A DNA stretch of 54,002 bases from JAJDIA01 sp031555145 (GCA_031555145.1 JAVBUR010000058.1:1-54002); one strand, 5' to 3'; shown: positions 38,701 through 47,147, counted from the stretch's first letter. Numbers and translations: made by a program. Notes: generated by a model not told the origin, from the sequence alone.

Positions 38701-38980
38701 GAGTACCGAACTGACTTCTTTATTGTACACTCCTTATGACAAACATTCATTCTACCAGAAAGTGAATTATGTACAGGTAAAGAACATCACACTGGGATAC
38801 GATTTCAAGAAAGCATGGCTGAAATCACTGGGTGTAACCGCCCTCAATATAAATGCAAGTGTTAATAACTTATGTTCATTCAGCAACGTTTCCAACATAA
38901 CAAACCTGGATGCTGACGACATGTATCTGAGCTATCCTACCAATCGTTCATACATGTTCGGGTTGAACTTAACATTCTAA
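35726..38980 (+). CDS. SusC/RagA-type TonB-dependent outer-membrane transporter (PUL 2)
   Basis: 1,084 residues from the ATG at 35,726, chosen because a clean signal peptide follows (MNLKKYITLLLLLFCAESLF). An in-frame ATG at 35,669 lies inside the predicted leader. Domain order: STN (about 25-95, TLSFSGIPLSEGMKQIEKVT), carboxypeptidase-like regulatory domain (about 112-180, GKVVDEIGEAVIGANVAVKG), TonB-box region LQDVVVIGYGTQRKS, plug (DPLIVLDGIPYNGSLTDIDP, LKDASAAAIYGSRGSNGIIL), then the barrel ending in MFGLNLTF. The STN domain implies FecR/sigma signalling like PUL 1. Identity to the PUL 1 protein is only moderate, so the two import different or differently sized glycans. SusD follows after 11 bases. 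Confidence 0.96.
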   Translation: MNLKKYITLLLLLFCAESLFAQANEKLYTLSFSGIPLSEGMKQIEKVTHYTFFYDAAQINVNQKVSLNAKEESLKQLLDKMLKPTNISYEITNTQIALISQSSPTGNQKATTKGKVVDEIGEAVIGANVAVKGTSTGTITDLDGLFVLEAPLNATLVISYLGYQPYETKVKDGSLQQIKMIPDAIGLQDVVVIGYGTQRKSDLTGSVVSVGADKLQMVTTNNLMDKLAGQVPGLTITTTNARPGSDQTLRVRGENSLSASNDPLIVLDGIPYNGSLTDIDPDIVENLSILKDASAAAIYGSRGSNGIILIQTKKGKIGAPTVSYKGQVGVQQVQKRQNMMNGAEYVKMKQDYNALKFGYTGDQLDPMKLLNPSERQNYANGTETDWQDLIFRDAMTYYNQASISGGTEATKYMAAVSYLNQDGVMRNTGLKRTNLSLNVTQDFKTWLTIGFGTQLTQKDIDDNQPGLESAIKMSPYGIYKDEYGNYYDYPMDETLFSNPMANINAISDKVHRNIFISTFAEIKLPVKGLTFRTNLGYDYRSKNEGSYYGRNTLSGKSKDGIAKIFNEHYTDYTWENILKYNQTFGKHKIDATGLFSVQETKAQEATQSAETFVNDDSEYYNMNAGEKNQQLSSKLTETALLSYMFRLNYAYDNRYLFTMTGRRDGYSAFGANNKYAFFPSAVAAWNISSESFMEKATDQWLDMLKLRVSYGSNGNQAINPYQTLDRLSIAKYLWGDGGTTVNGAYLPFNGVGNPNLKWETTNTFNVSIDFSVLAHRISGTVEMYVTNTKDLLMSRTVPVMNGYNTIMDNIGETRNKGIEISLNTVNVDTKDFRWNTNVNFALNRDKIIELRGDGKDDVTNKWFIGKPLRVIYDYNVTGIWQSDDPRWDADKKKYLNADGKEIQSGAKPGAAMLEDLDGDGVISSKDLKIIGSKMPSFLLSMGNQLSYKNFSLSFLLDGVFGKYKERKDLNIERWNVTFNYLSGMNYWTPENPSTELTSLLYTPYDKHSFYQKVNYVQVKNITLGYDFKKAWLKSLGVTALNINASVNNLCSFSNVSNITNLDADDMYLSYPTNRSYMFGLNLTF

Positions 38981-38991
38981 TATTTATCAAC

Positions 38992-40599
38992 ATGAAGAAG
39001 AATATAATCACAGCAGCAATGGCTGCATTACTACTGACCGGTTGTTCGGATTTCCTGGATGAAAGCCTGAAAAGTTCTTTGTCTCCCACCAACACCTATA
39101 CCAGTACCCACGGCTTTGAAGTCGGTATCACAGGAGTGTATGAATACGCCCGTTCCGAATGGAACACATGGGGAGGAACCGGTAACTCGTTTACCCACGG
39201 CGCAGCGACCCCATACGAAACATTGCAAATCGGAACCGATATCACGGTCACCGGACACAATGACGGTACACTACAAATATTCGACAACCTGTCGTTCACT
39301 CCGTCAACGGGTTTTATCAAAAGCTTCTGGAACTTCGGATATGGCTTGGTAGCCAATGCCAATCAAATACTCGATTACTCGGAAAAGGATGTCAAATGGG
39401 ATAAGCCCACCGATAAGGTCGGATTCCAGGCCGAAGCCCGCTTCTTCAGAGCATACGGATACCGTTACCTGGTTTACCTGTATGGAGATGTTCCTTATGT
39501 GGACAAAGTTCAGGAGAAATTTCGCATAGACTTTACCCGTACTCCTAAAGCCGAAGTGCTTCAGAAAATGATCGAAGATCTGGAATTTGCCTCTGCAAAT
39601 CTTCCGGATGATCCCGATAAAGTGACCGTAGGCAGATTAACGAAATGGGCTGCAGAACACATGTTGAGCGAAGTCTACCTCATGGCTAATATGCCTGCGA
39701 AAGCAGAAACCGCAGCTAAAAATGTGATCAACTCCGGTAAGTTTTCCTTAATGAAGAATCGCTTTGGGGCTAAGAAGGATCAACCGGGAGACGCATTCTC
39801 CGATTTGTTTGTGGAAAACAATCAGAATAGGACTTCCGGAAACACCGAAAGTATCTGGGTCATGCAATTGGAATATAACGTAGTTGGTGGAGGCGGAGAA
39901 GAAGACGACTGGTTAAAACGTACCTGGGTTCCCAAGTACTGGCAACTCAATGGCTTCACGATTGCCGACACACTGGGAGGACGTGGACTTGCACAGCTTA
40001 TCCCACTGGCATGGTGGGTCGACGGTGCAGACTTCTACAACAAACAAGATATCCGTAATTCCGATTATAACATCAAGCGCAATTGGTATTGCAATGATCC
40101 CAAGTCGGACATATACGGCCAAAAGGTGGAAATTACAGAAACGTTATGGACCGCCGGACAACTTTGTCCTGCCGTAACCAAATTCTTCTACGGGAAAATA
40201 GATGCGGGTGCAGACCCTGGTTATGGAGGTAACACCAAAGACCGCATGAAGTTCCGTCTGGCCGAAACCTACCTGTTGCTTGCCGAAGCGCAAATGCTGC
40301 AAGGGAACAACAAGGGAGCTGCCGACGCTATCAATGTGATACGCGCACGGGCTAACGCAGCACCGATCACCGAAGCGGAAGTAACAACTGACTTCCTGCT
40401 CGATGAACGCATCCGCGAACTTATCGGCGAAGAACTCAGACGTTTCACGTTGGCACGACTGGGTAAACTGAAAGAACGTACCCTGAAGTATAATCCACGG
40501 GCAAAAATGGAAGACAAGCATTTACTGTGGCCTATCCCACAGGATGTCATTAATTCGAATACCGGTGCTGAATTCCCCCAGAATCCGGGCTGGAACTAA
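38992..40599 (+). CDS. SusD/RagB-type glycan-binding lipoprotein (PUL 2)
   Basis: 535 residues, lipoprotein signal ending LLLTGC followed by SDFLDESLKSSLSP, the classic SusD opening. TPR helices are recognisable (GFQAEARFFRAYGYRYLVYL, YGDVPYVDKV). Conserved C-terminal blocks are also present (MKFRLAETYLLLAEAQMLQG, LLDERIRELIGEELRRFTLA, HLLWPIPQDVINSNTGAEFP, QNPGW). It forms the lid and glycan-capture subunit over the PUL 2 SusC channel. No additional surface-binding lipoprotein follows; the next gene is the GH20 enzyme, after a strong hairpin. Confidence 0.95.
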   Translation: MKKNIITAAMAALLLTGCSDFLDESLKSSLSPTNTYTSTHGFEVGITGVYEYARSEWNTWGGTGNSFTHGAATPYETLQIGTDITVTGHNDGTLQIFDNLSFTPSTGFIKSFWNFGYGLVANANQILDYSEKDVKWDKPTDKVGFQAEARFFRAYGYRYLVYLYGDVPYVDKVQEKFRIDFTRTPKAEVLQKMIEDLEFASANLPDDPDKVTVGRLTKWAAEHMLSEVYLMANMPAKAETAAKNVINSGKFSLMKNRFGAKKDQPGDAFSDLFVENNQNRTSGNTESIWVMQLEYNVVGGGGEEDDWLKRTWVPKYWQLNGFTIADTLGGRGLAQLIPLAWWVDGADFYNKQDIRNSDYNIKRNWYCNDPKSDIYGQKVEITETLWTAGQLCPAVTKFFYGKIDAGADPGYGGNTKDRMKFRLAETYLLLAEAQMLQGNNKGAADAINVIRARANAAPITEAEVTTDFLLDERIRELIGEELRRFTLARLGKLKERTLKYNPRAKMEDKHLLWPIPQDVINSNTGAEFPQNPGWN

Positions 40600-40610
40600 T
40601 CAAAATATGT

Positions 40611-40644
40611 ATCTTCTCTGCCTGTTCCTGCAGGTAGAGAAGAT
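40611..40644 (+). other. 14-bp hairpin between susD and the GH20 gene
   Basis: ATCTTCTCTGCCTG (40,611-40,624) pairs with CAGGTAGAGAAGAT (40,631-40,644), one G-U pair, 6-base loop. No T run follows, so it is more likely an mRNA-processing or 3'-end-protecting element than an intrinsic terminator. It sits at the same border (binding genes / enzyme genes) as the PUL 1 hairpin. Confidence 0.7.
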
Positions 40645-40665
40645 CTTATCTGTAAACATTCTATC

Positions 40666-42633
40666 ATGAAATCAACTAAAAAAAGTCATTCTCAAATTTT
40701 ACTCCTTCTATTGTTGATGGGGTTTACAAGCCTGTATGCCCAAAACAATAAACCATTCGTTATCCCCGAACTCAAAGAATGGGTAGCCGGAAAAGGAGAA
40801 TTTATCATTGGTGAGAATACCCGGATCGTCTGTGCCGCCAATGAACCCGAACTTACCAAAATCGCCAGGGCATTTGCATCCGACTATCAGACAATGTTTG
40901 GCAGAAGCATTGCTGTTTCTGACGGGAAAGCAATCGAAGGAGATATCGTATTCCGCCTGCGTAAAGAATCAGGCATGCCCGATGAAGGATACCGTATAGA
41001 AATAGGCAAACAGATGGTTGTATCCGCCCCACAACCGATAGGTGTGTATTGGGCAACCCGCTCCCTGCTTCAAATGTCAGAACAAAACACTTCTCCCACC
41101 TTACCTTGTGGAAAAATAAAAGATTATCCGGATTACCCCGTACGTGGGTTTATGCTGGATTGCGGCCGGAAATATATCCCGATGGCATTTCTTCGCGATT
41201 ATGTACGGATCATGTCCTATTACAAGATGAATACATTCCAGATCCACCTGAACGACAATGCATTCCCCCGTTTTTACGGTTTCGACCTGATGCAAACATA
41301 TTCGGCTTTCCGTCTTCAGTGCGATACCTATCCCGGATTGACCGCTCAGGACGGATCATATACCAAACAGGAATTCATAGACCTGCAACTGCTGGCCGAA
41401 AACCAATATGTAGATATCATACCTGAGATAGATGTACCGGCGCATTCACTGGCATTCACCCAATACAACCCTGTGATCGGAAGTGAGAAATACGGTATGG
41501 ACCATTTGGATTTGTTTAAACCGGAAACGTATGCATTTGTAGAAGGATTGTTTAAGGAATACCTTGAAGGAGAATCTCCCGTATTCCGTGGTAAAAGAGT
41601 CCATATAGGCACGGATGAATATTCAAATAAAGACCCGAACGTAGTAGAGAAGTTCCGTTACTTTACTAACCATTTCATCCATTATGTGGAAGGGTTTGGA
41701 AAACAAGCCTGCATCTGGGGCGCGTTGACACATGCCAAGGGAAATACTCCTGTAAAATCCAGGGATGTTGTAATGCATGCCTGGTATAATGGCTATGCTG
41801 ATCCGGCGGAGATGATCAAACAAGGATATCAATTGGTCAGTATACCGGATGGCTTCCTCTATATCGTACCTGCCGCCCGGTATTACCACAATTATCTCAA
41901 CACAAAATCTTTATATGAGAATTGGACACCTGCACATATCGGTAAGGCCGTCTTCGAGGAAAAGCATCCTTCTATTTTAGGAGGCATGTTTGCCGTATGG
42001 AATGATCATGCCGGCAATGGAATTTCAACGAAAGATATCCACGACCGGGTCTTTCCCGCCGTACAAACACTGGCTGTTAAAATGTGGACCGGTAAAAATC
42101 CGACTGTCCCGTTTGAAACCTTCGACCATCAGCGAAAACACCTCAGCGAAGCCGCCGGTGTCAATCAGGCAGGCAGAATAAACAAGCAGGCGGAGTCTCT
42201 CTTCGAGCAGGCGATTATTCTTCCTAACGACATACTGCCTCATCGTGAGGTCGGTTATAAATATCAGGTAACATTCGATCTGGATGGTACCATCGAGCAA
42301 AGAGGTACGGAGCTATTCCGGTCGCCCAGCGCCATTTTTTATTTATCCGATCCGGTAAAAGGGATGATGGGTTTTTCCAGAGACGGCTATATGAACACTT
42401 TCCGCTACAGTGTAAAAAATGAAAAAGTACAGGTAAAGGTAGAAGGAGACTCTGTCTCTACCCGCTTCTATATCAATGATAAGTTGGTTGATAATATGGA
42501 TATCGGCAGGCAATATTTCAATGCGGGAAAAGATTCCATGAACTATGTGCGTACCCTGGTCTTTCCGCTCGAACGCTCAGGTAATTTCAAAAGCAAAGTT
42601 ACGAACTTAAAGGTGCGACAACAACCGATGTAA
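40666..42633 (+). CDS. GH20 beta-N-acetylhexosaminidase
   Basis: 655 residues with signal peptide (ILLLLLLMGFTSLYAQ). GH20b-like N-terminal domain (about 30-150, ENTRIVCAANEPELTKIARA, EGYRIEIGKQMVVSAPQPIG). The TIM barrel begins at about 160 (YPVRGFMLDCGRKYIPMAFL, YYKMNTFQIHLNDN, VDIIPEIDVPAHSLAFTQYN). The catalytic pair is D317-E318 in HIGTDEYSNKD, where most relatives have HIGGDE. The C-terminal 120 residues look like a laminin-G-type beta-sandwich (GYKYQVTFDLDGTIEQRGTE). Substrate-assisted removal of terminal GlcNAc or GalNAc is expected. Some GH20 enzymes release disaccharides such as lacto-N-biose, so an exo-hexosaminidase is likely but not certain. Confidence 0.93.
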   Translation: MKSTKKSHSQILLLLLLMGFTSLYAQNNKPFVIPELKEWVAGKGEFIIGENTRIVCAANEPELTKIARAFASDYQTMFGRSIAVSDGKAIEGDIVFRLRKESGMPDEGYRIEIGKQMVVSAPQPIGVYWATRSLLQMSEQNTSPTLPCGKIKDYPDYPVRGFMLDCGRKYIPMAFLRDYVRIMSYYKMNTFQIHLNDNAFPRFYGFDLMQTYSAFRLQCDTYPGLTAQDGSYTKQEFIDLQLLAENQYVDIIPEIDVPAHSLAFTQYNPVIGSEKYGMDHLDLFKPETYAFVEGLFKEYLEGESPVFRGKRVHIGTDEYSNKDPNVVEKFRYFTNHFIHYVEGFGKQACIWGALTHAKGNTPVKSRDVVMHAWYNGYADPAEMIKQGYQLVSIPDGFLYIVPAARYYHNYLNTKSLYENWTPAHIGKAVFEEKHPSILGGMFAVWNDHAGNGISTKDIHDRVFPAVQTLAVKMWTGKNPTVPFETFDHQRKHLSEAAGVNQAGRINKQAESLFEQAIILPNDILPHREVGYKYQVTFDLDGTIEQRGTELFRSPSAIFYLSDPVKGMMGFSRDGYMNTFRYSVKNEKVQVKVEGDSVSTRFYINDKLVDNMDIGRQYFNAGKDSMNYVRTLVFPLERSGNFKSKVTNLKVRQQPM

Positions 42634-42664
42634 GCGGCTTTAGGTGCTTATTTTAACGAAGAAC

Positions 42665-43216
42665 ATGTTGAATACTTCCGACTATATAAAAAGGCTAAAT
42701 AATGGAGATATTCCGGCATTTGAATATCTGTATAGAAACTGGAACAGAAAATTGTATAATTTCGTATTGAAGACTTCTGACAATGACCTGTACTATGCCG
42801 AAGATGTTGTACAAACCGTATTTGTAAAAATATGGGAGAAACGTGCCGCTCTGGACTCAAACAAGAACTTTGAGGCCTATATATACATAACAGCCAGAAA
42901 TATGCTAAAAAATATTCACCAGCACAAAACATATGAAAGCCTGTATGAAAAGGATATTAACAGATTGTATGATAAAAGAGAGCCTTCAAGTAAATATTGC
43001 ATCATAGATGAGTTGGATGCCCGTTTCCTGGAAAAATTCATCAATAGCCATATTGATGAACTTCCTCCCGTGCGTCGACAAATATTTTTATTAAGCCGCA
43101 AGTATTTTCTAACAAACAGACAGATTGCTAAAAAGCTAAATATATCTACATATACAGTAGACTCTCAAATGACAAAAGCGTTATCCTACCTCCGTCACAA
43201 ACTATCTACATATTAA
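42665..43216 (+). CDS. Orphan ECF RNA polymerase sigma factor
   Basis: 183 residues from the ATG at 42,665, which begins MLNTSDYIKRLNNGDIPAFE. An upstream ATG at 42,644 adds seven residues and is less likely. Region 2: FEYLYRNWNRKLYNFVLK, EDVVQTVFVKIWEKRAAL, FEAYIYITARNMLKNIHQ. Region 4: LPPVRRQIFLLSRKYFLTNR, IAKKLNISTYTVDSQMTKAL. It is an ECF factor of the PUL class, but no fecR or susC gene follows. The next gene runs the opposite way and the two stop codons overlap. Base composition is visibly AT-richer than the neighbours. It may regulate a distant locus or the GH20 gene. Confidence 0.9.
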   Translation: MLNTSDYIKRLNNGDIPAFEYLYRNWNRKLYNFVLKTSDNDLYYAEDVVQTVFVKIWEKRAALDSNKNFEAYIYITARNMLKNIHQHKTYESLYEKDINRLYDKREPSSKYCIIDELDARFLEKFINSHIDELPPVRRQIFLLSRKYFLTNRQIAKKLNISTYTVDSQMTKALSYLRHKLSTY

Positions 43217-43977
43217 AACCTATGTACGAGTCCTATCCCGAGGGCACCTTCATGGTAGGTAGGAAAGGCAAAGGTTTGGAGGGATTTGTCTTTCTTGCCG
43301 AAGACTTTTTGCATCCATGGATACGTCCAGTAAACAATCTTAGTGGAAAGGATACCGATACCGGCACCGGTCACCACATCGCTGATCCAGTGGCGGTTGT
43401 TGTATACACGCGACACCCCGATCATCGTCGCCATGGCATAGCCACCGACACTGATCCAGGGAGACTTGTCTTTATATTCTTCATGCAGGAACTGCGCAGC
43501 CACAAAAGCAGTGGCTGTATGCCCGGAAGGAAAGGAGTTGGTAGCCGAACCGTCGGGGCGTTCGCGGGGAGTCACCGTCTTAACCGTATAGACCACTGCT
43601 GTTTCCACGGCATTGCTCAAGGCGTAGAGGATCACCATATCCCCCCAGCCATGCCGGCTTGGGACACCGCAGGCCTTCAGTGCAAAAGCCGCCACAGCGG
43701 GCGAGAACTGGAAATAATCGTCCCAACCGTTATACCACATCGAATTGTCTTCGAGCAATTCATTCCGTGTACTATAGTCTAATTGTTGGATGGCATGATT
43801 TTCAAGCGACAGGATGCCGTAAGTAATCATTAATGCGGGGATCGCCACACCAGCCACATCCTTCGCCGTTATCTTGTGGGTTGCATGTGACACCAGCGTA
43901 TCAGCCGGCAGAGTCGTCTCCTGTGTTTGTGCATGGAGAAAGATTGGACATAAGGCCAAGAAAAGGAGTTGTCTCAT
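43213..43977 (-). CDS. PAP2-family membrane-associated phosphatase
   Basis: 254 residues with an N-terminal signal (MRQLLFLALCPIFLHAQ). All three phosphatase motifs are present: KTVTPRERPDGS, SFPSGHTATAF and SRVYNNRHWISDVVTG, with the nucleophilic histidine in the last. Hydrophobic segments lie around 45-60, 110-135 and 175-230. It likely dephosphorylates a lipid phosphate such as undecaprenyl pyrophosphate or phosphatidylglycerol phosphate; which one cannot be decided. Its stop overlaps the stop of the convergent sigma gene. Confidence 0.9.
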   Translation of the reverse strand: MRQLLFLALCPIFLHAQTQETTLPADTLVSHATHKITAKDVAGVAIPALMITYGILSLENHAIQQLDYSTRNELLEDNSMWYNGWDDYFQFSPAVAAFALKACGVPSRHGWGDMVILYALSNAVETAVVYTVKTVTPRERPDGSATNSFPSGHTATAFVAAQFLHEEYKDKSPWISVGGYAMATMIGVSRVYNNRHWISDVVTGAGIGILSTKIVYWTYPWMQKVFGKKDKSLQTFAFPTYHEGALGIGLVHRF

Positions 43978-44034
43978 TCCCTTTTATTTGAACGGTTAGT
44001 TAATACGCATCTGTATGTATAACAATTTTTAGAT

Positions 44035-44448
44035 TTATAAGATTAACAGAAGAGCCCCTAAGGCAATCAACGTCCCTCCGGCTACCGTCTTGATCGTGAC
44101 TGCTTCGCCCAGAAAGGCAAAGCCCAGGATCATGACGAACACTACACTCAGTTTATCGATCGGAGCGACTTTAGTAACGTCGCCGGTCTCCAGTGCCTTG
44201 AAGTAGAAGATCCACGACAGCCCTGTTGCGCATCCCGAAAGGATCAGGAACACGAGGTTCATCCGGCTCAACTCCTTCACTTCCTTCATCTGTCCGCTGA
44301 ACCAGACAATCCCCCAGGCGAGTATCAACACCACGGCTGTACGCACCGCCGTAGCTACATTCCCATTGATTCCTTTCACGCCCACCTTGGCCAGAATAGC
44401 CGTCAAGGCTGCAAACAACGCCGATAGAAGCGCATAATATTTCCACAT
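44035..44448 (-). CDS. Half-size EamA/DMT family transporter
   Basis: 137 residues with four to five hydrophobic helices: YYALLSALFAALTAILAKVG, TAVRTAVVLILAWGIVWFSG, LVFLILSGCATGLSWIFYFK, KLSVVFVMILGFAFLGEAVT and GGTLIALGALLLIL. WIFYFKALETGDVTKVAPID is the typical EamA repeat motif. Normal DMT transporters have two such repeats (about 300 residues); this single-repeat form must dimerise to work. Substrate unknown. It is 57 bases upstream of the PAP2 gene on the same strand and may be co-transcribed with it. Confidence 0.88.
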   Translation of the reverse strand: MWKYYALLSALFAALTAILAKVGVKGINGNVATAVRTAVVLILAWGIVWFSGQMKEVKELSRMNLVFLILSGCATGLSWIFYFKALETGDVTKVAPIDKLSVVFVMILGFAFLGEAVTIKTVAGGTLIALGALLLIL

Positions 44449-44467
44449 AACCGTTTGATTTAGACGG

Positions 44468-44499
44468 TAAAAGTAGTCATTCCAACTACAGCTGACAAG
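44468..44499 (-). promoter_or_regulatory. Possible promoter of the EamA gene
   Basis: Minus strand CTTG (44,499-44,496) and TACTTTTA (44,475-44,468) with a 20-base spacer, each one base off consensus. Confidence 0.4.
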
Positions 44500-44610
44500 C
44501 CTCTATCCTTTATTTTGACATTTAGTCAAGATATTCCCCCAAATACCTCCCTATACATTATTATAAGGATTTTTTCACAAGCCAATGTACGGCTGAGCGA
44601 ATTATTTCCG

Positions 44611-44618
44611 TATGTTTG
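44611..44618 (+). promoter_or_regulatory. -7 box of topA
   Basis: TATGTTTG is a perfect TAnnTTTG match 30 bases before the topA ATG; the -33 position holds no TTTG. It overlaps a possible upstream ATG at 44,616, arguing against that start. Confidence 0.45.
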
Positions 44619-44648
44619 CACTCGATTTTAAAAAAAATAAGAAGAAAC

Positions 44649-46991
44649 ATGGGCAAAAACCTTGTTATTGTAGAGTCTCCGGCAAAGGCCAAAACAATCG
44701 AAAAGTTTCTGGGAAAAGACTTCCAGGTCATGTCGAGCTACGGACACATTCGTGATCTGAAAGCAAAAGAATTTAGTGTAGACGTAGCAAACGACTATGC
44801 TCCCGAATATGTGGTTCCAACCGATAAGAAGAAACTAGTGACCGAACTCAAAGCCAAAGCCAAGACCGCAGAAACGGTATGGCTCGCTTCCGATGAGGAC
44901 CGCGAAGGAGAAGCCATCGCCTGGCACCTGTTCGAGACACTGCAACTGGATCCGCAGAAAACAAAACGTATCGTCTTCCACGAGATCACCAAAAATGCCA
45001 TACTCCACGCGATCGAAACACCGCGCGATATCGATATCAACCTTGTGAATGCCCAACAGGCACGCCGGGTACTGGACCGTATCGTAGGCTTTGAGCTCTC
45101 GCCCGTATTGTGGCGGAAGATCAAACCGGCACTTTCAGCCGGACGTGTACAGTCGGTTGCCGTGCGTCTGATCGTAGAACGCGAACGCGAGATCAACGAC
45201 TTCGTCTCTGAAGCAGCCTACCGCGTAGTGGCCAACTTTGTATTACCCGACGGCACGACCCTGCTGAAAGCCGAACTGGGTAAACGTTTCAAAGAAAAAA
45301 GCGAAGCAATAGCCTTCCTTGAATTATGCAAGGATGCCGCCTTCACCATCGAAGATATCAGCACTAAGCCGGTACGTAAATCGCCCGCGCCGCCATTCAC
45401 CACCTCTACCCTGCAACAGGAAGCCGCCCGCAAGCTAAGCTTCACCGTATCGCAGACGATGATGATCGCACAGCGGTTGTACGAATCGGGGTTGATCACC
45501 TATATGCGTACCGACTCAGTCAACCTGAGCGACCTCGCACTGGGTACCACCAAGGAAGCGATCCTCGACATCTACGGTGAGAAATATTATCAGTTCCGCC
45601 GCTATCAAACCAAGAGCAAAGGAGCACAGGAGGCACACGAAGCCATCCGTCCCACCTATATCGCCAACGAAGAGATCGAAGGCACAACACAGGAAAAGAA
45701 ACTGTATGAATTGATCCGCCGCCGTACGATCGCCAGCCAGATGGCCGATGCCGAACTCGAACGCACCACCATCTCGGTTGCTATCAGCAACTCGAAAGAG
45801 AAATTCATGGCTACGGGCGAAGTCATTACATTCGAAGGGTTCCTCCAGGTTTACCGCGAGAGCCTCGACGACGAAACGGAAAAAGAAGAAAACGGCATCC
45901 TACCAATGGTTCATCCGGCAGATGCGCTGAAGATGAAAGATATCGTAGCGACCGAACGTTTCTCACAACGTCCGCCGCGCTACACAGAAGCCAGCCTGGT
46001 TCGCCGGCTCGAAGAACTCGGTATCGGACGTCCTTCCACCTACGCACCGACGATCCAGACAATTGTCAACCGCGAATACGTAGTCAAAGGTGACAAGGAA
46101 GGCGTACAACGCACCTATACCATCCTGAAACTGAGCAAGAACCTTATCAAAGAATCCGAGAAGACGGAAACAGTTGGCGCCGACAGGCACAAACTGATTC
46201 CTACCGATATCGGCATCGTAGTGAACGACTTCCTGCTCGAATACTTCCCCAAGGTATTGGACTATAACTTTACAGCCAACGTAGAAAAAGAATTCGACTC
46301 CGTGGCCGAAGGGGATATGGAATGGACAAACTCGATCGATAAATTCTATAAGGTATTCCATCCCATCGTCGAAGAGACATCAGCAATCCGCACCGAACAC
46401 AAGGTAGGCGAACGTGGACTGGGTACTGATCCCAAGAGCGGCAAGCCGGTATTCGTCAAGATCGGTCGCTTTGGCCCGATTGCACAGATCGGACAAGCGA
46501 ACCCCGAAGATAAGACAGCCGAGAAGCCTCAATTTGCCTCTCTGCTGAAAGGACAGTCCATCGAAACCATTACGCTCGAAGAAGCCCTTAAACTGTTCGA
46601 CCTGCCCCGTACCGTAGGCGAATATGAAGGCGCTGAGGTCGTAGCCGCCGTTGGACGCTTCGGACCCTTTATCCGCCACCAGGGCAAGTTCGTGTCGATC
46701 CCCAAGCAGTTCAATCCCCTCAGCATTACGCTGGAAGAAGCCATCGAGCTGATCCTGGACAAAAATAAGAAAGACGAACAACGTTTCCTCAAAAAGTTCG
46801 ACGAAGAACCGGAGCTGGAAATACGTAACGGCCGCTTTGGTCCCTATATAGCCTATAAAGGGAAGAACTATAAGATTCCCCGCACGGTAAAAAAACCGGA
46901 AGAGATGACCTTGGAGGAAGTTCGCCAGATTATTGCCGACACTCCAGACACCGCCCCGGCAAAAAAGGGGAAACAGACCAAAAATAAATAA
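44649..46991 (+). CDS. topA: DNA topoisomerase I
   Basis: 780 residues from the ATG at 44,649 (MGKNLVIVESPAKAKTIEKF). Type IA topoisomerase that relaxes negative supercoils. The Toprim domain has E9 in VIVESPAKAK and the acidic triad in ASDEDREGEAIAWHL. The active-site tyrosine is Y285 in LITYMRTDSVNLS. Other blocks are SAGRVQSVAVRLIVERERE, PPFTTSTLQQEAARKL and EELGIGRPSTYAPTIQTIVN. The C-terminus has no four-cysteine zinc ribbons as in E. coli TopA. It has repeats around RFGPIAQIGQ, RFGPFIRHQGKFVSIP and RFGPYIAYKGKNYKIP, then a lysine-rich tail, which is usual for Bacteroidetes. Confidence 0.97.
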   Translation: MGKNLVIVESPAKAKTIEKFLGKDFQVMSSYGHIRDLKAKEFSVDVANDYAPEYVVPTDKKKLVTELKAKAKTAETVWLASDEDREGEAIAWHLFETLQLDPQKTKRIVFHEITKNAILHAIETPRDIDINLVNAQQARRVLDRIVGFELSPVLWRKIKPALSAGRVQSVAVRLIVEREREINDFVSEAAYRVVANFVLPDGTTLLKAELGKRFKEKSEAIAFLELCKDAAFTIEDISTKPVRKSPAPPFTTSTLQQEAARKLSFTVSQTMMIAQRLYESGLITYMRTDSVNLSDLALGTTKEAILDIYGEKYYQFRRYQTKSKGAQEAHEAIRPTYIANEEIEGTTQEKKLYELIRRRTIASQMADAELERTTISVAISNSKEKFMATGEVITFEGFLQVYRESLDDETEKEENGILPMVHPADALKMKDIVATERFSQRPPRYTEASLVRRLEELGIGRPSTYAPTIQTIVNREYVVKGDKEGVQRTYTILKLSKNLIKESEKTETVGADRHKLIPTDIGIVVNDFLLEYFPKVLDYNFTANVEKEFDSVAEGDMEWTNSIDKFYKVFHPIVEETSAIRTEHKVGERGLGTDPKSGKPVFVKIGRFGPIAQIGQANPEDKTAEKPQFASLLKGQSIETITLEEALKLFDLPRTVGEYEGAEVVAAVGRFGPFIRHQGKFVSIPKQFNPLSITLEEAIELILDKNKKDEQRFLKKFDEEPELEIRNGRFGPYIAYKGKNYKIPRTVKKPEEMTLEEVRQIIADTPDTAPAKKGKQTKNK

Positions 46992-47012
46992 TATCTGTAG
47001 CAATAGAGGACA

Positions 47013-47045
47013 AAAAACCGGTTTCATGCAAGCCGGTTTTTTTTA
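47013..47045 (+). terminator. Intrinsic terminator of topA
   Basis: AAAAAACCGG (47,013-47,022) pairs with CCGGTTTTTT (47,034-47,043), running into an eight-T tail. Confidence 0.88.
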
Positions 47046-47116
47046 TTCCTCCAACAAGCATTACACTATAGATATCCCATTTATAGTTAGCCCATTATCG
47101 TTTTTAACAGTTTATC

Positions 47117-47147
47117 TTTGCGTAGCCGCTTTTTCTTCCTACTTTTG
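47117..47147 (+). promoter_or_regulatory. Consensus Bacteroidetes promoter
   Basis: TTTG (47,117-47,120), a 19-base spacer, and TACTTTTG (47,140-47,147): a perfect match to TTTG-N19-TAnnTTTG. Transcription would begin near 47,154, so the ATG at 47,187 is the first usable start. Confidence 0.82.

Noticed and set aside
43222..43782. 186-residue plus-strand frame opposite the PAP2 gene
   Set aside because: The minus strand carries all three phosphatase motifs; the plus frame has no family features.
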